Source: Paeniglutamicibacter sp. Y32M11 (GTDB lineage Bacteria; Actinomycetota; Actinomycetes; Actinomycetales; Micrococcaceae). From it: DNA of 64,000 nt. Position numbers and translations under genes: made by a program. Below the pieces are notes generated by a model. It was not told the origin of the DNA and did not search any database. It saw nothing but the letters and a program-made list of their open reading frames with translations. The stretch is taken from positions 1,798,001 through 1,862,000 of the forward strand of contig NZ_CP079107.1 in the NCBI RefSeq assembly GCF_019285735.1, given 5' to 3'. This document shows, in pieces, positions 52,101-61,500 of this stretch (positions within the stretch are counted from its first letter, which is position 1; the number at the start of each line of letters is the position of its first letter).

Positions 52101-52943
52101 GTGGTCCACTCAAGGGGGAAACACATCAAGAAGGAACTGGAAGATGTCGCCGGAGCGGCCGAAACGGCCTCGAATTCACGGGCCTTTGTGATCGTGGCGC
52201 GGGCGGGCTTTGCCGTCAGTGGGATCTTGCATGTGTTGATTGGCGTCATCGCGATCCGATTGGCCCTCGGGGAGTCCGGAGACGCAGAACAGAGCGGTGC
52301 GATTGCTCAGCTGGCTGCCCAGCCCGCGGGCCTGGCCATGATCTGGATTGGTGCTGCCGCGTGCCTCGGGCTGGGACTATGGCAGGTGAGCGAGATGCTC
52401 TTTGGGTACAGCAACGCACCGACGAAAACGCGCTGGGGCAAGAAGCTCTCCGCCGCCGGACAGGGCATCGTGTTCTTTGCGATGGCGCTGAGCTTCGGAT
52501 CCTTTGGCCTAGGTAACCGTCGGGACAGTGGCGAGTCCACCAGTGACACCTCAGCTCAGATCTTGCAGGCTCCTGGAGGAGCTGCACTGTTACTCGCCAT
52601 TGGTCTCGGCATTGCCGTGACCGGTTGCGTTTTTGGGGTCAGGGGCATCAGGCGGTCCTTCACCAAGACCCTGAACCTACCGTCGTCAACGCCGTTGCGA
52701 CGCGGCACCCTTGCGCTGGGGATCCTCGGCTATGCGGCCAAGGGAATCACCCTCGTTCTTGTAGGGCTCTTGTTTATTGTGGCCACCTTGCAGGCGCGTC
52801 CGGAGGAGTCTACGGGGCTTGACGGGGCACTCAGGGCCTTGCGCGCCCAACCCTTTGGTAGCTACTTGCTCATCTTCATCGGTGTCGGGCTGGGATGCTA
52901 CGGAATTTACCTGATCACGAAGTCGCGATTGGCGCGGATGTGA
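52101..52943 (+). CDS. DUF1206 membrane protein
   Basis: 280 aa with six to eight membrane segments. RAGFAVSGILHVLIGVIAIR, RRGTLALGILGYAAKGITL and GSYLLIFIGVGLGCYGIYL follow the DUF1206 repeat pattern. The family is widespread in Actinobacteria; function unknown. GTG 52101 is used; a strong AGGGGG lies downstream, six bases before an in-frame ATC (52126), so the true start may differ. The hydrophobic core is intact. No partner is evident beside it. Confidence 0.8.
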   Translation: MVHSRGKHIKKELEDVAGAAETASNSRAFVIVARAGFAVSGILHVLIGVIAIRLALGESGDAEQSGAIAQLAAQPAGLAMIWIGAAACLGLGLWQVSEMLFGYSNAPTKTRWGKKLSAAGQGIVFFAMALSFGSFGLGNRRDSGESTSDTSAQILQAPGGAALLLAIGLGIAVTGCVFGVRGIRRSFTKTLNLPSSTPLRRGTLALGILGYAAKGITLVLVGLLFIVATLQARPEESTGLDGALRALRAQPFGSYLLIFIGVGLGCYGIYLITKSRLARM

Positions 52944-53015
52944 TTCGGGATTCTTGGGTGTCTTAGGTCGGGCGCGACCGAAGCGCTGATCCTGCCCAAA
53001 CCCGGTAAAAGAGGC

Positions 53016-53021
53016 TAGCGT
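53016..53021 (+). promoter_or_regulatory. Candidate -10 box for small leaderless gene
   Basis: TAGCGT lies exactly 7 nt before ATG 53029, the same spacing as at 17681 and 30714. No clear -35 is visible. Confidence 0.4.
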
Positions 53022-53028
53022 TGGGAAT

Positions 53029-53214
53029 ATGAGCAAAGACATCGAGGACTCAACCGCGGGGGAAGAAATCGTCCACTCCCATCATCACCTGACACACAAC
53101 ACCGATGAGCGTGAGGTGAGTGATAAGCAGCTCTCCAAGTGGAAGAGCGAAGGCGGGGCGCTCCCGGCAGACTACGACCCGGACGTTGATGAGGATGAGC
53201 CATCGGGCGAGTAG
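53029..53214 (+). CDS. 61-aa acidic small protein
   Basis: MSKDIEDSTAGEEIVHSHHH to PDVDEDEPSGE, highly acidic with an HHH cluster and DEREVSDKQLSKWK in the middle. No family is recognised. It begins 86 bp after the DUF1206 stop. The start is supported by TAGCGT 7 nt upstream. Confidence 0.5.
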   Translation: MSKDIEDSTAGEEIVHSHHHLTHNTDEREVSDKQLSKWKSEGGALPADYDPDVDEDEPSGE

Positions 53215-53300
53215 TTGAACCCTAAGAGCTGAGGGAAAGCCGGTTCCTTGGCCACCGCTATGACATGGCGAAGGTGTCCTTCGGGTAGGTGTTGCCGTCG

Positions 53301-54020
53301 CTATAGGCGTCGCAGATAGCGTTCCGGCGCGTTCATGAAGGACCGCCAGTTGATCACCAGGTCAAGATCTTCCCAGTCGCTGGGCCGCAATCCCCATGGG
53401 CCAACCTCGTAGATGGTGGCACCGGGTAGGGAAGCGAGCAATGGTGAGTGCGTCGAGAGGATCACTTGTGAATCCCCCTCCGCCACCAGATCCTTCAAAA
53501 TGCCCAGCAACGCCAGGCAACCGGAGAAGGACAATGCCGATTCGGGCTCGTCAAGCACCCATAAGCCGCCCTCGCGAAACCTATCGGTGATGAGCTCGAG
53601 GAATGACTCTCCGTGACTCATGGTGTGGAACGACAGATCCTGACGCCGCATGGAGGGGTGATCTTCCAGATAGGTGTAGAGGCCATGCATGGTCTCGGCG
53701 CGCAGGAAGTATCCTCTGCGGCTCGCACCAACATTGCGCACCAGCTGCAGATGTTCCTCCAACCCCGATTCGGTGGCCCGAGTGCTGTGTTGGGCGCCGG
53801 TGGACCCACCCTCGGGAGAGAGCCCGTAACTCAGGGCGATGGCTTCGATGAGGGTGGACTTCCCCGAACCGTTTTCGCCCACTAAGACGGTCGCGGCTCC
53901 GAAATCCATGCCCTCCTCGAGCAGCTGGAGTACCGGCGGAAGCGTTTGGGGCCATTGGTTGCGGGGCGCGGGAGAAAGTTGATGCTCGGTGATGCGACGG
54001 ATCGGCAGCTGGGAGAACAT
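53301..54020 (-). CDS. AAA family ATPase (ABC/OLD-like)
   Basis: 239 aa. Walker A GENGSGKST (48-56), signature-like MSHGES, Walker B LWVLDEPES and the H-loop region ILSTHSPLLASLP. This is the single-domain ABC-type ATPase seen in stand-alone AAA proteins (and fused in OLD nucleases); no nuclease domain is fused here. Its role is not clear; candidates include DNA repair or defence. No partner gene of known function is adjacent. Confidence 0.82.
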   Translation of the reverse strand: MFSQLPIRRITEHQLSPAPRNQWPQTLPPVLQLLEEGMDFGAATVLVGENGSGKSTLIEAIALSYGLSPEGGSTGAQHSTRATESGLEEHLQLVRNVGASRRGYFLRAETMHGLYTYLEDHPSMRRQDLSFHTMSHGESFLELITDRFREGGLWVLDEPESALSFSGCLALLGILKDLVAEGDSQVILSTHSPLLASLPGATIYEVGPWGLRPSDWEDLDLVINWRSFMNAPERYLRRL

Positions 54021-54038
54021 TATCGGTGCGAGACGGGG

Positions 54039-54479
54039 TTAGACGCCGGTGACAGTGCCGTCATCGTCGATGGAGAAGGACGGATTGTGCACAAAGTCCC
54101 AGCGGAAGCCGTCGGGGTCCGCCACGCAGGCGCTGGTGCCGCCCCACGGTCGCTTGGTGGGTGCGGTGATCGAGGTGGCGCCGGAGGCGAGCGCTCGCGT
54201 GTAGAGTTCCTGAACTTCTTCGACGCTGGTGGTGTTGTGTCCCAGCGACAGCGGTGGGGCAAGCTCGCCGTGCCCCACCTGTCCGTATTCGCTGGGCATC
54301 GATTCGACATTCCACAATGCGAGCATGAGCCCATAGCCCGCCTGAACGAACACTATTTCGCCCGGAACATGGTTGATTTCGCGAAAACCTAGCCCGGTGA
54401 CGTAGAAATCGCGTGAGCGCTGGACATTATGCACGCCCAGGGTCAGAGCTGTGACGGCGGGTATCTGGGGGGAAGTCAT
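54039..54479 (-). CDS. VOC-superfamily protein (glyoxalase-like)
   Basis: 146 aa. ALTLGVHNVQRSRDFYVTGL, YGLMLALWNVESMPSEYGQV and WGGTSACVADPDGFRWDFVH show a full VOC fold. I start at ATG 54479, where TATGCT lies 7 nt upstream, rather than the longer frame to 54530. It is divergent from the DUF6504 gene across ~200 bp that contains an SOS-like box. Confidence 0.83.
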   Translation of the reverse strand: MTSPQIPAVTALTLGVHNVQRSRDFYVTGLGFREINHVPGEIVFVQAGYGLMLALWNVESMPSEYGQVGHGELAPPLSLGHNTTSVEEVQELYTRALASGATSITAPTKRPWGGTSACVADPDGFRWDFVHNPSFSIDDDGTVTGV

Positions 54480-54486
54480 GACCATA

Positions 54487-54492
54487 AGCATA
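54487..54492 (-). promoter_or_regulatory. Candidate -10 box for leaderless VOC gene
   Basis: On the minus strand TATGCT is followed by seven bases and ATG 54479, with no ribosome binding site, the same arrangement as at 17681, 30714 and 53016. Confidence 0.45.
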
Positions 54493-54563
54493 GGCCCACG
54501 TCGAATCCAGACGAGAGTGACCGCCAGCAAATTGTCGTAGATACGTTCTAACCTCTCCTTGTA

Positions 54564-54579
54564 TAGAACGTATTTTCTA
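54564..54579. promoter_or_regulatory. LexA/SOS-like box before DUF6504
   Basis: TAGAACGTATTTTCTA resembles the actinobacterial SOS box TCGAAC-N4-GTTCGA at 9 of 12 fixed positions. It is nested with a second dyad, ATACGTTCTA (54541-54550) and TAGAACGTAT (54564-54573), with 13-bp spacing. A similar box precedes dnaE2. Confidence 0.5.
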
Positions 54580-54682
54580 ATAAAATGGTTGAGTGTATGG
54601 GTAGCTCCCGTGAGCGCCGTCGCCTCTTAGTGGGGTGTGCCGGCGGGAGGGCTGGGCTATGCGAAGGGAAAGTGGGGAGCGA

Positions 54683-54994
54683 ATGGGAATCTTTACCCAG
54701 TCGATCGAGGTTGACTGCACACCGGCAGGGGTGCCGATCCGCATGCGCTGGCAAGGTCGCGAGTATAGGTTGGCGGCCGAGCCGGTGCGCTGGTTTGAGC
54801 GACGCAAATGGTGGAAAGAGGAATTGCGCGCCGAACGCGGACGCGGGCCGGGGCTGGTGGACTACGAGGTCTGGCAATTACAGGTCAAGCTTGCCGGAGT
54901 GGGCCCCCTGCGTACCTTCGAGGTTTCCCGTCAGGTCGACACCGGACGCTGGCGCATCATTCGTATGCCCGAGGCCTACCAGGAAAGCGCCTAA
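54683..54994 (+). CDS. DUF6504 family protein
   Basis: 103 aa. GIFTQSIEVDCTPAGVPIRM, RWQGREYRLAAEPVRWFERR and KWWKEELRAERGRGPGLVDY match DUF6504, found in Actinobacteria beside the ImuB-like Y-family polymerase and dnaE2. Here neither the polymerase nor ImuA is adjacent; dnaE2 is 3.5 kb away. ATG 54683 follows GGGGAG. An SOS-like box is about 100 bp upstream. Role in damage-tolerance is inferred by context. Confidence 0.78.
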   Translation: MGIFTQSIEVDCTPAGVPIRMRWQGREYRLAAEPVRWFERRKWWKEELRAERGRGPGLVDYEVWQLQVKLAGVGPLRTFEVSRQVDTGRWRIIRMPEAYQESA

Positions 54995-55124
54995 GTGAAC
55001 GCCGAACACCTAGCGTGCGTCAATCTCTTGTCCGGGTGCACTGGCCGTTGGCGAGGTGGGGTGCAAGGCTGGAGCCAAGCGCCCCCGGTGACGAGGGCTG
55101 GATCGCAAACAAGGAAGTGTGCCA

Positions 55125-56489
55125 ATGGACGAGGTATTTGATGTGGCAATCATCGGAATGGGTCCCGGGGGTGAGGTTGCTGCCGACCGGTTGCTCACTG
55201 GTGGTAAAAAAGTCATAGCGTTTGAGTCCGAACTCATTGGCGGGGAGTGCGCCTATTGGGCTTGCATCCCCTCCAAGACGGTACTGCGCGGGCCGGAGGT
55301 GAAGCTCGAAGCCGCTCGCACCGCTGGCGTCGGTGCGAGCGAGCTGAACTGGGAACAAGCCAGAGACTATCGCGACTATATGGCCCGGAACCTTGATGAT
55401 AGTGCCCAGCTAGCAGGGTATATCCAGCGCGGGGCACAGGTAGTTCGAGGAAGGGCAAGCATCGCCGGCCCGGGACGCGTGCGGGCCAATGGGCAGGAGT
55501 ATCTGGCCCACCACATCATTATTGCTACGGGAACCGAACCGGTGATCCCGGATTTCCCGGGTGTAGGAGACATTACCGCGTGGAGTAATCGTGAGGTGTA
55601 CACGCTCACGGAGCTTCCGACTTCGGTGGCCATCGTGGGGGCAAGTGCGGTCGCGTTGGAGACCGCCAGCTTCCTCACCGGGTTCGGTGTTGAGGTGACC
55701 CTCATCAATCGGAGCGACAGGCTGCTGCGGCGCGAGGAGCCAGAAGTTTCGGCGCTCGCCGAAAAATACGTGCGCGAGCTGGGCGTTACGGTACTGGCAC
55801 ACACCTCGGTGGTCGGTGGGAAGCGCGGGCACCTCGGGGAAAGTGAATTGGAGTTAAGTAATGGCACCAGCCTTAAGGTTGATGCCGTCATCTTCGCCAC
55901 CGGACGCACGCCGCGCACCGGCGAACTGGATGCGGCACGGGCAGGGGCGACCCTTGATGGTCGGGGGAACGTGCGCATTGATGAACACTGCTGGGCGGCC
56001 GAGGGGCTCTGGGCCATTGGGGACGTTACCGGGGTTATGCCCTTCACCCATGTGGCCAAGTACCAGGGGCGCGTAGTTGCCGACTGCATCCTGGGCGCAG
56101 ACCGGATCGCGAGTTACGACGGAATTCCACGCGTGGTGTTTGCCAACCCGGAAATCGCCGCCGTGGGACTTACCCGTGAACAGGCCGAAAGTCGCGGGAT
56201 TAACGCCGCGAGTATCCACGTAAACCTGCCCGAGACGCTCGCCCGGCCCTGGACCTACGAACAGGAACCCCGTGGGGACCTCGGCATCCTGGTGGACAGG
56301 CATCGTCGAGTGCTTCTCGGGGCCTGGGCAGTTGCGCCACTGGCGGGGGAATGGATCCACCAGGCATCCCTAGCCATCAGGGGAGAGTTGTCCCTGGAGG
56401 TCCTACGCGACAGCGTGGCGCAATTCCCCAGCTACAACGAGGCCTACCTCGTGGCCCTGGACCGGTTGGGCAGCGCCGAAGGGATCTAG
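55125..56489 (+). CDS. Dihydrolipoamide dehydrogenase-like flavoprotein
   Basis: 454 aa. FAD motif GMGPGGEVAADRL (residues 11-23), redox pair C-x4-C in GGECAYWACIPSK, NAD fold VAIVGASAVALETASFLTGF, and the FAD segment GLWAIGDVTGVMPFTHVAKY. The usual C-terminal HPTxSE catalytic dyad is replaced here by FPSYNEAY, so the His of true LPD/GR is missing. It probably reduces another thiol, quinone or metal substrate. ATG 55125 follows AAGGAAG. It lies between the SOS-linked genes with no clear partner. Confidence 0.84.
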   Translation: MDEVFDVAIIGMGPGGEVAADRLLTGGKKVIAFESELIGGECAYWACIPSKTVLRGPEVKLEAARTAGVGASELNWEQARDYRDYMARNLDDSAQLAGYIQRGAQVVRGRASIAGPGRVRANGQEYLAHHIIIATGTEPVIPDFPGVGDITAWSNREVYTLTELPTSVAIVGASAVALETASFLTGFGVEVTLINRSDRLLRREEPEVSALAEKYVRELGVTVLAHTSVVGGKRGHLGESELELSNGTSLKVDAVIFATGRTPRTGELDAARAGATLDGRGNVRIDEHCWAAEGLWAIGDVTGVMPFTHVAKYQGRVVADCILGADRIASYDGIPRVVFANPEIAAVGLTREQAESRGINAASIHVNLPETLARPWTYEQEPRGDLGILVDRHRRVLLGAWAVAPLAGEWIHQASLAIRGELSLEVLRDSVAQFPSYNEAYLVALDRLGSAEGI

Positions 56490-56610
56490 TCGCGCCGCAG
56501 GCTTGCCGAAGGTCTGCCACGGGCTGCGATTGATGCCGAGGTGATCGTGGGGTGACACTGGTGGGACCCGGCCCGACGGGGCCGGGTCCAACCAGTGTTT
56601 CAGTCGGTCT

Positions 56611-58144
56611 CTAGTCGGTCTGCACGGTGAACGCCGTGCTGCTTGAAAGACCGCGGTCGGTCAGCTTGGCCGTCAGGCGGTGAATGCCGACCTGGGCATC
56701 GGCTGGCACACTGATGCGAGCGGTGGCTGTTTTGTTTTCGCCCGGGAGGATCCGGGGTGCAGTGCTTGACTCGAGAACCCATCCCGCGGGCAGATCGAAC
56801 TGCAGATCGGCCTGCGGAAGTGCCCGCCCGGTCTGGTTGGTGATTGAAACGCTGAGATCGACCGTGCCCCCGGCGGTGGCAGTGGTTGTCTCGACATTCA
56901 ACGGTGCGGCGAGGCCTCCGAGCCAGGCAAGGTTGAAGGCGGCGTACCGGATGCCGCCGAAGCCTGCCTCGGGCTCGTAGAGCAGTCCGATGTCGCCGTT
57001 GGGCAACGTGGCCAGCGTGGAATACGACATCCCCTCGGGTTGGAAGACCTTGGATGCCGGCCAAGTTTTCCCGTCGTCGAAGCTCATGCGAATGGTGCCG
57101 TTGACGCGTTGCCCGGGGATGTTTGAGGCCGCGTTCGAGAACAGCAGGACCTTCGCATTGGCGGAGCCTTCCCGCGCGTTTGGGTAGGCCCGAACGATGG
57201 AGGCATTGTTCGCGGGGTCCGGCAGTTCACGGTCGACGGTCACGGGGCCGTAGGCGATGCCGCCGTCCTCGGAGATGGCCACTTTGCGGTACCCGCTGCG
57301 TTTGGAGTCGCGCGAGTTCAACATGACGCGGCCGTCGGAGAGCTCGACCGTCTTGTTCTCGTCCATGCCCACGCCAACGGGCTCGCCGGCCTGCCAATTC
57401 TGGCCGTGGTCGTCGGAGTAGACGGAGACCGCTTGGAAGTCGCCGGCGCCGTTGATGATGGTGTATTGCTGGATCAGACGGCCGGCGTGCTCGCCGTACT
57501 TGAGCTGGATGCCTTGGCCGGAGGCGGCGAACCGGGACCGCCAGCCCGGATCGGAGGTGATGTCGGAGGTGATGACATCATGCTCCCAGGTATGTCCGTT
57601 GTCCCGGGAGAAACTGACCTCTGCTTGGATGACGTTGCGGTTGTTGGGGTCCACCCCCGGCTGGGAGTTGATGAACCCGCGGTCAAAGGACTTGACGTGG
57701 AAATTGAAGATATCGCCGGTCTCCCGATCAACGATGTAGCTCGGATCGGAATATCCCACGATCGGGACTTCCGTCTTGCCCTGTTGGATCAGTGTTTGTT
57801 CCTCCCACGTGATGCCCCCCGTCGGTGGATCTGCGCTGCAGGATGGAGTTCGGACCGGGAGAGTCTTTCGCCGTCGGTCGGCCGTCGTAGGAGGCGAGGA
57901 TGTCGCCCTCATTGGTGACAGCCAGTGCCGTTATCCGGTAGTTCGCGAACCCGTTCTCACCGTTTGTCGCCAGTTGATGCTCGGTGTAGAACGGCTGGCC
58001 AGCCTGCGGCGGCTTGGCGTCATAATTGGGAAACCGATCGGAATTAGCTTGGGCGGGTGCCGGCAATGAAGCGATCAAGCCGATCGTAAGGGCCATGCTC
58101 GCGAGGCCGGCCAGGCGGTTTCGCGCTGGTGACGTGGTAGTCAT
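56611..58144 (-). pseudogene. Secreted sialidase (GH33), one-base frameshift
   Basis: The N-terminal part has a signal peptide (residues 1-33, ends LPAPAQA) and YRITALAVTNEGDILASYDG, the RIP-like strand; then the first Asp box is broken. On the minus strand GAC is followed by six G before CATCACG; five would give GGG GGC ATC ACG TGG (GGITW). Downstream, more Asp boxes (SFSRDNGHTW, SDDHGQNW, SFDDGKTW) and a C-terminal NEW3-like beta domain are intact. Two readings of 138 and 433 codons cover the gene. Phase variation or a sequencing error are alternatives to a true pseudogene. Confidence 0.88.
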
Positions 58145-58405
58145 GTGTGTCCTTTCGTAGGGGGAACGTCTGTCCCCGGTCGATCATACGACGTGGGACG
58201 TCCTATGTGAAGGGCATCACAATATTCGGGCGGGGGAGTGATTCTCAGGTGCTCACGTTCCCGTGCCCTAGGGATTTCCCTGCACCCTTGCCTCAGCCTG
58301 GCTGCAGGTGGGCATTCTCACCGCCGAGCTCTTGTTGCAGGTCAGCCACGAAGTCCTCGGCCGCGCGCGCGAGGGGATGGGGCGATTTGGTTCCAAGCAC
58401 TTGAT

Positions 58406-58421
58406 TCGAATACATATTCTA
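58406..58421. promoter_or_regulatory. LexA/SOS-like box before dnaE2
   Basis: TCGAATACATATTCTA matches the actinobacterial SOS consensus TCGAAC-N4-GTTCGA at 9 of 12 fixed positions and lies 122 bp before dnaE2. It resembles the box before DUF6504. Confidence 0.6.
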
Positions 58422-58543
58422 ATATGATGGTCTTGAGCCCTCCACCGGGCCCGACGCCAGCCTTAAGGGCGTCCTCCCGAAACCACCACGGCACCCGCCG
58501 CGCATACCAAACGGAGCGAAAAGGCGGAAGCCGAGGGGGAGAG

Positions 58544-61500
58544 ATGAGCTTCACCCACCTGCATGTCTCCTCGGCATTTAGCGCCCACTATGGAGTCTCC
58601 TGGCCCGAGGACCTCGTTGCCGCAGCGATCGCCGACGGGGCGGACGCCCTAGCGATCACCGACCGTGACGGGCTCTACGGAAGCGTCAAACACCTCAAGG
58701 CCTGCATCGAAAACGGCATAGACCCCATCCTCGGAGTTGACCTAGCCCTCTTAGAGCCAAGCGCGGGCCCGGTCATCCACGGTAAAACCAAGGAGCTGCG
58801 CACCGCTGGCCGCATCATCGCTCTGGCCAAGGGGCACAGCGATGGCGCCGGATATGCAGCCCTCTGCCACCTCATCACCGCGGCACATCAACTCACCACC
58901 AGTACGGGGATACACAAACCAAACATCGGCATTACCCGCGAGGAGCTTGCCACCTACGTGAAAGCGCCCAACGGGGAGGTGCTGCTCACCATCATGCTCG
59001 GAGCCGGATCCGACGTTGGCCTAGCCACCGGGCACCGCCAGTACAACCAGGCACGCACCTTATTACGCGACTGGCGCTCCTTGCTGGGAGTCGACGCACT
59101 ACGGGTAGAGATCACCACACACCTGAGCAACCCAGGAGAGAAGCTCAGCACGGCTCACGCCATCCGCATGCTGCGCTGCGCAATAACTGTAGGCATCGCC
59201 CCGGTGCTAACCAACGCCGTGCGGTATGCCGAACCCGATGGGGCAGCAACGGCCGATGTCCTAGACTCCGCACGGGCATTGAGCTCACTCTCAACCCTCA
59301 ACGACATTCAACCCAACGGGCAAGGCTGGCTTAAACCCGCAGAACACATGCACCACCTCGCCACCGAGATCGCACGATCCGCCACAGACACCTCCCTGAC
59401 ACCCACCCTGCTGCGCAACACCGCCGCGCTCGCCGACTGGGCACGCCTTGACCCGGGACCAGACACGGGATGGGGAAACCCCGTGGTCCCCGAGTCTCAC
59501 ATCATCGGTATCACTGCGGATCCCAACACCGAGCTAGCCGCCCGCTCGGAGGCAGGCATTACCCGCCTGCTCCCGCACGAGATCAACAACCCCCTACTGC
59601 GTGAGCGCCTCGAAGCCGAACTCTCCACCATCGCCGACCTCGGATTCGCCCCCTACTTCCTCACCGTCGCGGAAGTCAGCTCCATGATCACCGATATGGG
59701 GATACGCTCAGCGGCCCGCGGATCCGGCGCCTCCTCACTGGTGAACTACCTCATCGGCATCAGCCAGGTAAACCCCCTGACCCACGACCTACTCTTCGAA
59801 CGCTTCCTCTCCCGCGACCGCGCCACCCTGCCCGACATCGACATCGACGTCGAATCCGCCCGACGCCACGAGATCTACCGCAAAATCTTCGACCGCTTCG
59901 GAGCCCAACGAGTCTCGCTCATGAGCATGCAAAATGGTTACCGCGCTAGGGGAGCGGTACGCGACGCCGGAACAGCCCTGGGCATGGAAGAAGCCGACAT
60001 CGATGTGATTGCCAAACAACTCTGGCGCTTCTCCGCCTCGTCCTTCCGCGACGCCCTGGCCGAAAAACCAGAACTTGCCCCCTTCGCCGACCGTCTCGGC
60101 ACCGAAAAACAACTCGACCTCCTCGTGGACCTCACCGAACGCCTCGACAGGCTACCGCGCCACATCTCCATGCACCCCTGCGGAGTCATCCTCTCCGATA
60201 ACACCCTGCGCGACCGCACCCCCATGGAACCCAGCGGAATCACCCTGCCCATGAGCCAATTCGACAAGCACGACATGGACCCCATGGGAATGCTCAAGCT
60301 CGATGTCCTGGGGGTACGCATGCAATCGGCCATCACCTACTCCCTGGCCGAAATCGCCCGCATCCACCCCAGCGCACAAGCCGTCGCCACGGCAGGGGGA
60401 CACCTCAGCGGTAAGCCCGCCTCCATCCCCGGTTACATCCAACCCAACGGAGCCATCGACCTCGCCCTGGTCCCACTGGATGATGAGCCCACCTTCGAAC
60501 TCATCCGCTCCACCCACACCCTGGGCTGCTTCCAAATCGAATCACCCGGACAACGCGAACTCATCGGCAAACTCGCCCCCACCGAATTCAACGACCTCAT
60601 CATCGATATCTCCCTCTTCCGCCCCGGACCCATGAAATCCAACATGGTCAAGCCCTACCTGGAAAACCGCCACGGCTTCGCACCGGAAAAATACCCCCAC
60701 CCGGACCTCGCGCCCGCGCTCGCCGAGACCCATGGGGTCACCGTCTTCCACGAGCAGGTGCTACGGATCTTTGACGTGATGACAGACTGCGGGTTGGCCA
60801 AGGCCGATGTTTACCGCCGACTGCTGGGTAACCCGAAGGCCGAGCCAGCGGTGGAGTCCCTCTTCCGCTCGAAGGCGCTGCGGCGCGGCTATTCGCTGGC
60901 GGTCATCGATGAGGTGTGGGGAACGCTGTCCGCCTTCGGGTCCTTCGGATTTTGTAAGGCCCATGGTGCTGCCTTTGCCGTGCCCACCTACCATTCGGCC
61001 TGGCTTAAGGCGCACCACCCCGAGGCCTTCCTGGCCGGGATCTGGGAACACGATCCGGGTATGTATCCCAAACGGCTTCTGGTGGCCGAGGCCAGACGGA
61101 TGGGCATCAAGATTCTGCCATTGGACATCAACCGTTCCGCCCTGGGCTACAAGGTAGAAAAGCTTGACGGGCTACTGCCTCCCGCGCAGCTTCCGGTGGT
61201 GCCACGCGCGGTGGGCGCCATGCCCCCGGGACGGTACGGGATCAGGCTCTCGCTGCGGGGGATCCGTTCGGTCTCCGAACGCGAGGTCACCCGGGTGGCG
61301 GCCGGGCAACCCTATGATTCGATCGCCGATGTACGAGCGCGCTCCGGACTCACACGCACCTCACTGAACCACTTTGCCGCACTCGGTGCCTTCGATTCCC
61401 TGCAGGCAGGTATCGGGCGGGGCAACCGTGCGGATTTGGTGGAGCACCTGCGCGCCGGCTCCAGCAAGCCCGTGCCCCAGCGTCATCGACCGATTCCCGG

